Source: Mycteria americana (taxonomy: Eukaryota > Chordata > Aves > Ciconiiformes > Ciconiidae). Taken from it: a stretch of 64,000 bases of DNA. The notes below the pieces were generated by a model that was given only the letters and a program-made list of their open reading frames with translations, was not told where the DNA came from and ran no database searches. Position numbers and translations under genes: made by a program. The stretch lies in NCBI RefSeq assembly GCF_035582795.1, contig NC_134366.1:149963519-150027518 (forward strand), read 5' to 3'. Shown in pieces: positions 63,478 to 64,000 of the stretch (positions are counted from its first letter, which is position 1; every line of letters starts with the position of its first letter).

Positions 63478-64000
63478 CAGAATCACCCCAGATGCGCCCC
63501 AGGTAGCCAGTGGTTACCTGCACTGAAGGACCTCGTGCTGTACCTATCTCTAGCCAATGGCACATACCTCCCTGTCACCCACAGTCTCAGCCACCTGCAG
63601 TCAGCCAGCCCCCGGGCACGTGCCACCCCGGTGAGCAACGCAGACTGGCACAGGGATGCTCACAGCCACCGCTACCATTGCAACAGGACAACCAAAACCT
63701 CTACCGTCCTCAAACTGTGCAGCTGGACACCCTCCGGGTCATTCCCCGTTTTGCGTCTAAGACGTTGCACCTCTGGTGACTCTGCCCACATGCCTCTGTG
63801 GTCACACTTGATCAGACTTGATCTCCTTGACTGGAGGAGGACAGATTCAAGAAATCTGCATAATTGCCCAGAATTATACCACAGGATTGACAGCCACAAC
63901 ACTCCAACCAAGTGCAGCCAAACCGTGGAAATGCAAAGACTGCATGGAGCAGGATAAGCCTCAACTATCTGGTAGCAGTTGAGCATCCAGCCCAATGTGC

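Larger units (their letters stand above)
60801..64000. other. Intergenic to the right end, no gene recognised
   Basis: Contains a possible small splice-bounded frame at 61207-61308 (see findings), a CR1 tail remnant at 63054-63077 and a 22-bp dispersed direct repeat at 63347/63456. The 171-codon frame at 63442-63957 is unrecognised and probably chance. Confidence 0.55.

Noticed and set aside
63442..63957. 171-codon plus-strand frame near the right edge
   Set aside because: Overlaps a 107-codon frame on the other strand; neither resembles a known protein.

Overview
The window is nuclear genomic DNA from a vertebrate, almost certainly a bird. The evidence is spliced coding exons with GT-AG introns, several CR1 LINE 3' ends carrying the bird-typical ATTCTATGATTCTAT tails, and a solo LTR of a type I know from many bird genomes. 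The species cannot be fixed from this sequence. No bacterial-type operon, CRISPR array, tRNA or rRNA gene was seen.

Layout. Positions 1-15777 hold the 3' half of one plus-strand gene, PTDSS1 (phosphatidylserine synthase 1). Eight exons (2898-3049, 5049-5190, 6175-6287, 7829-7894, 12376-12475, 13655-13723, 14250-14319, 15668-15777) join in frame to give the last 273 residues, equivalent to residues 201-473 of the human enzyme, ending at the natural stop. All junction phases agree. The 3' UTR starts at 15778 and may run to polyadenylation signals near 17503, 18763 or 18869.

From about 18.9 kb to the right end there is no gene I can recognise. In mammals the next gene downstream of PTDSS1 is SDC2, after a long gap. 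I saw no SDC2 exon here, so this is best read as the PTDSS1-SDC2 intergenic interval (inference from synteny). It contains a minus-strand solo LTR of about 1.14 kb (19357-20503), two decayed CR1/L3-type LINE reverse-transcriptase fragments (38650-39250 and 40835-41101, both minus), three clearer CR1 3' ends (11063-11208 inside a PTDSS1 intron, 49445-49520, 53628-53868), a CR1 tail remnant at 63054-63077, an old tRNA-derived SINE (7354-7432), other old repeat traces, (TA)n microsatellites and G tracts. Several AT-rich, repeat-free blocks (about 26.9, 33.2, 50.0, 54.7 and 60.5 kb) look like candidate conserved non-coding elements, but this rests on composition and motif look only.

The many open frames of 60-190 codons outside the exons show no family I recognise. 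Most lie in GC-rich or repeat DNA and are treated as chance. I found no convincing new biological system. The most checkable items are the tandem (NAGNAG) acceptor of the last PTDSS1 exon, the modular repeat array inside the LTR, the LINE reverse-transcriptase remnants and the candidate regulatory blocks.
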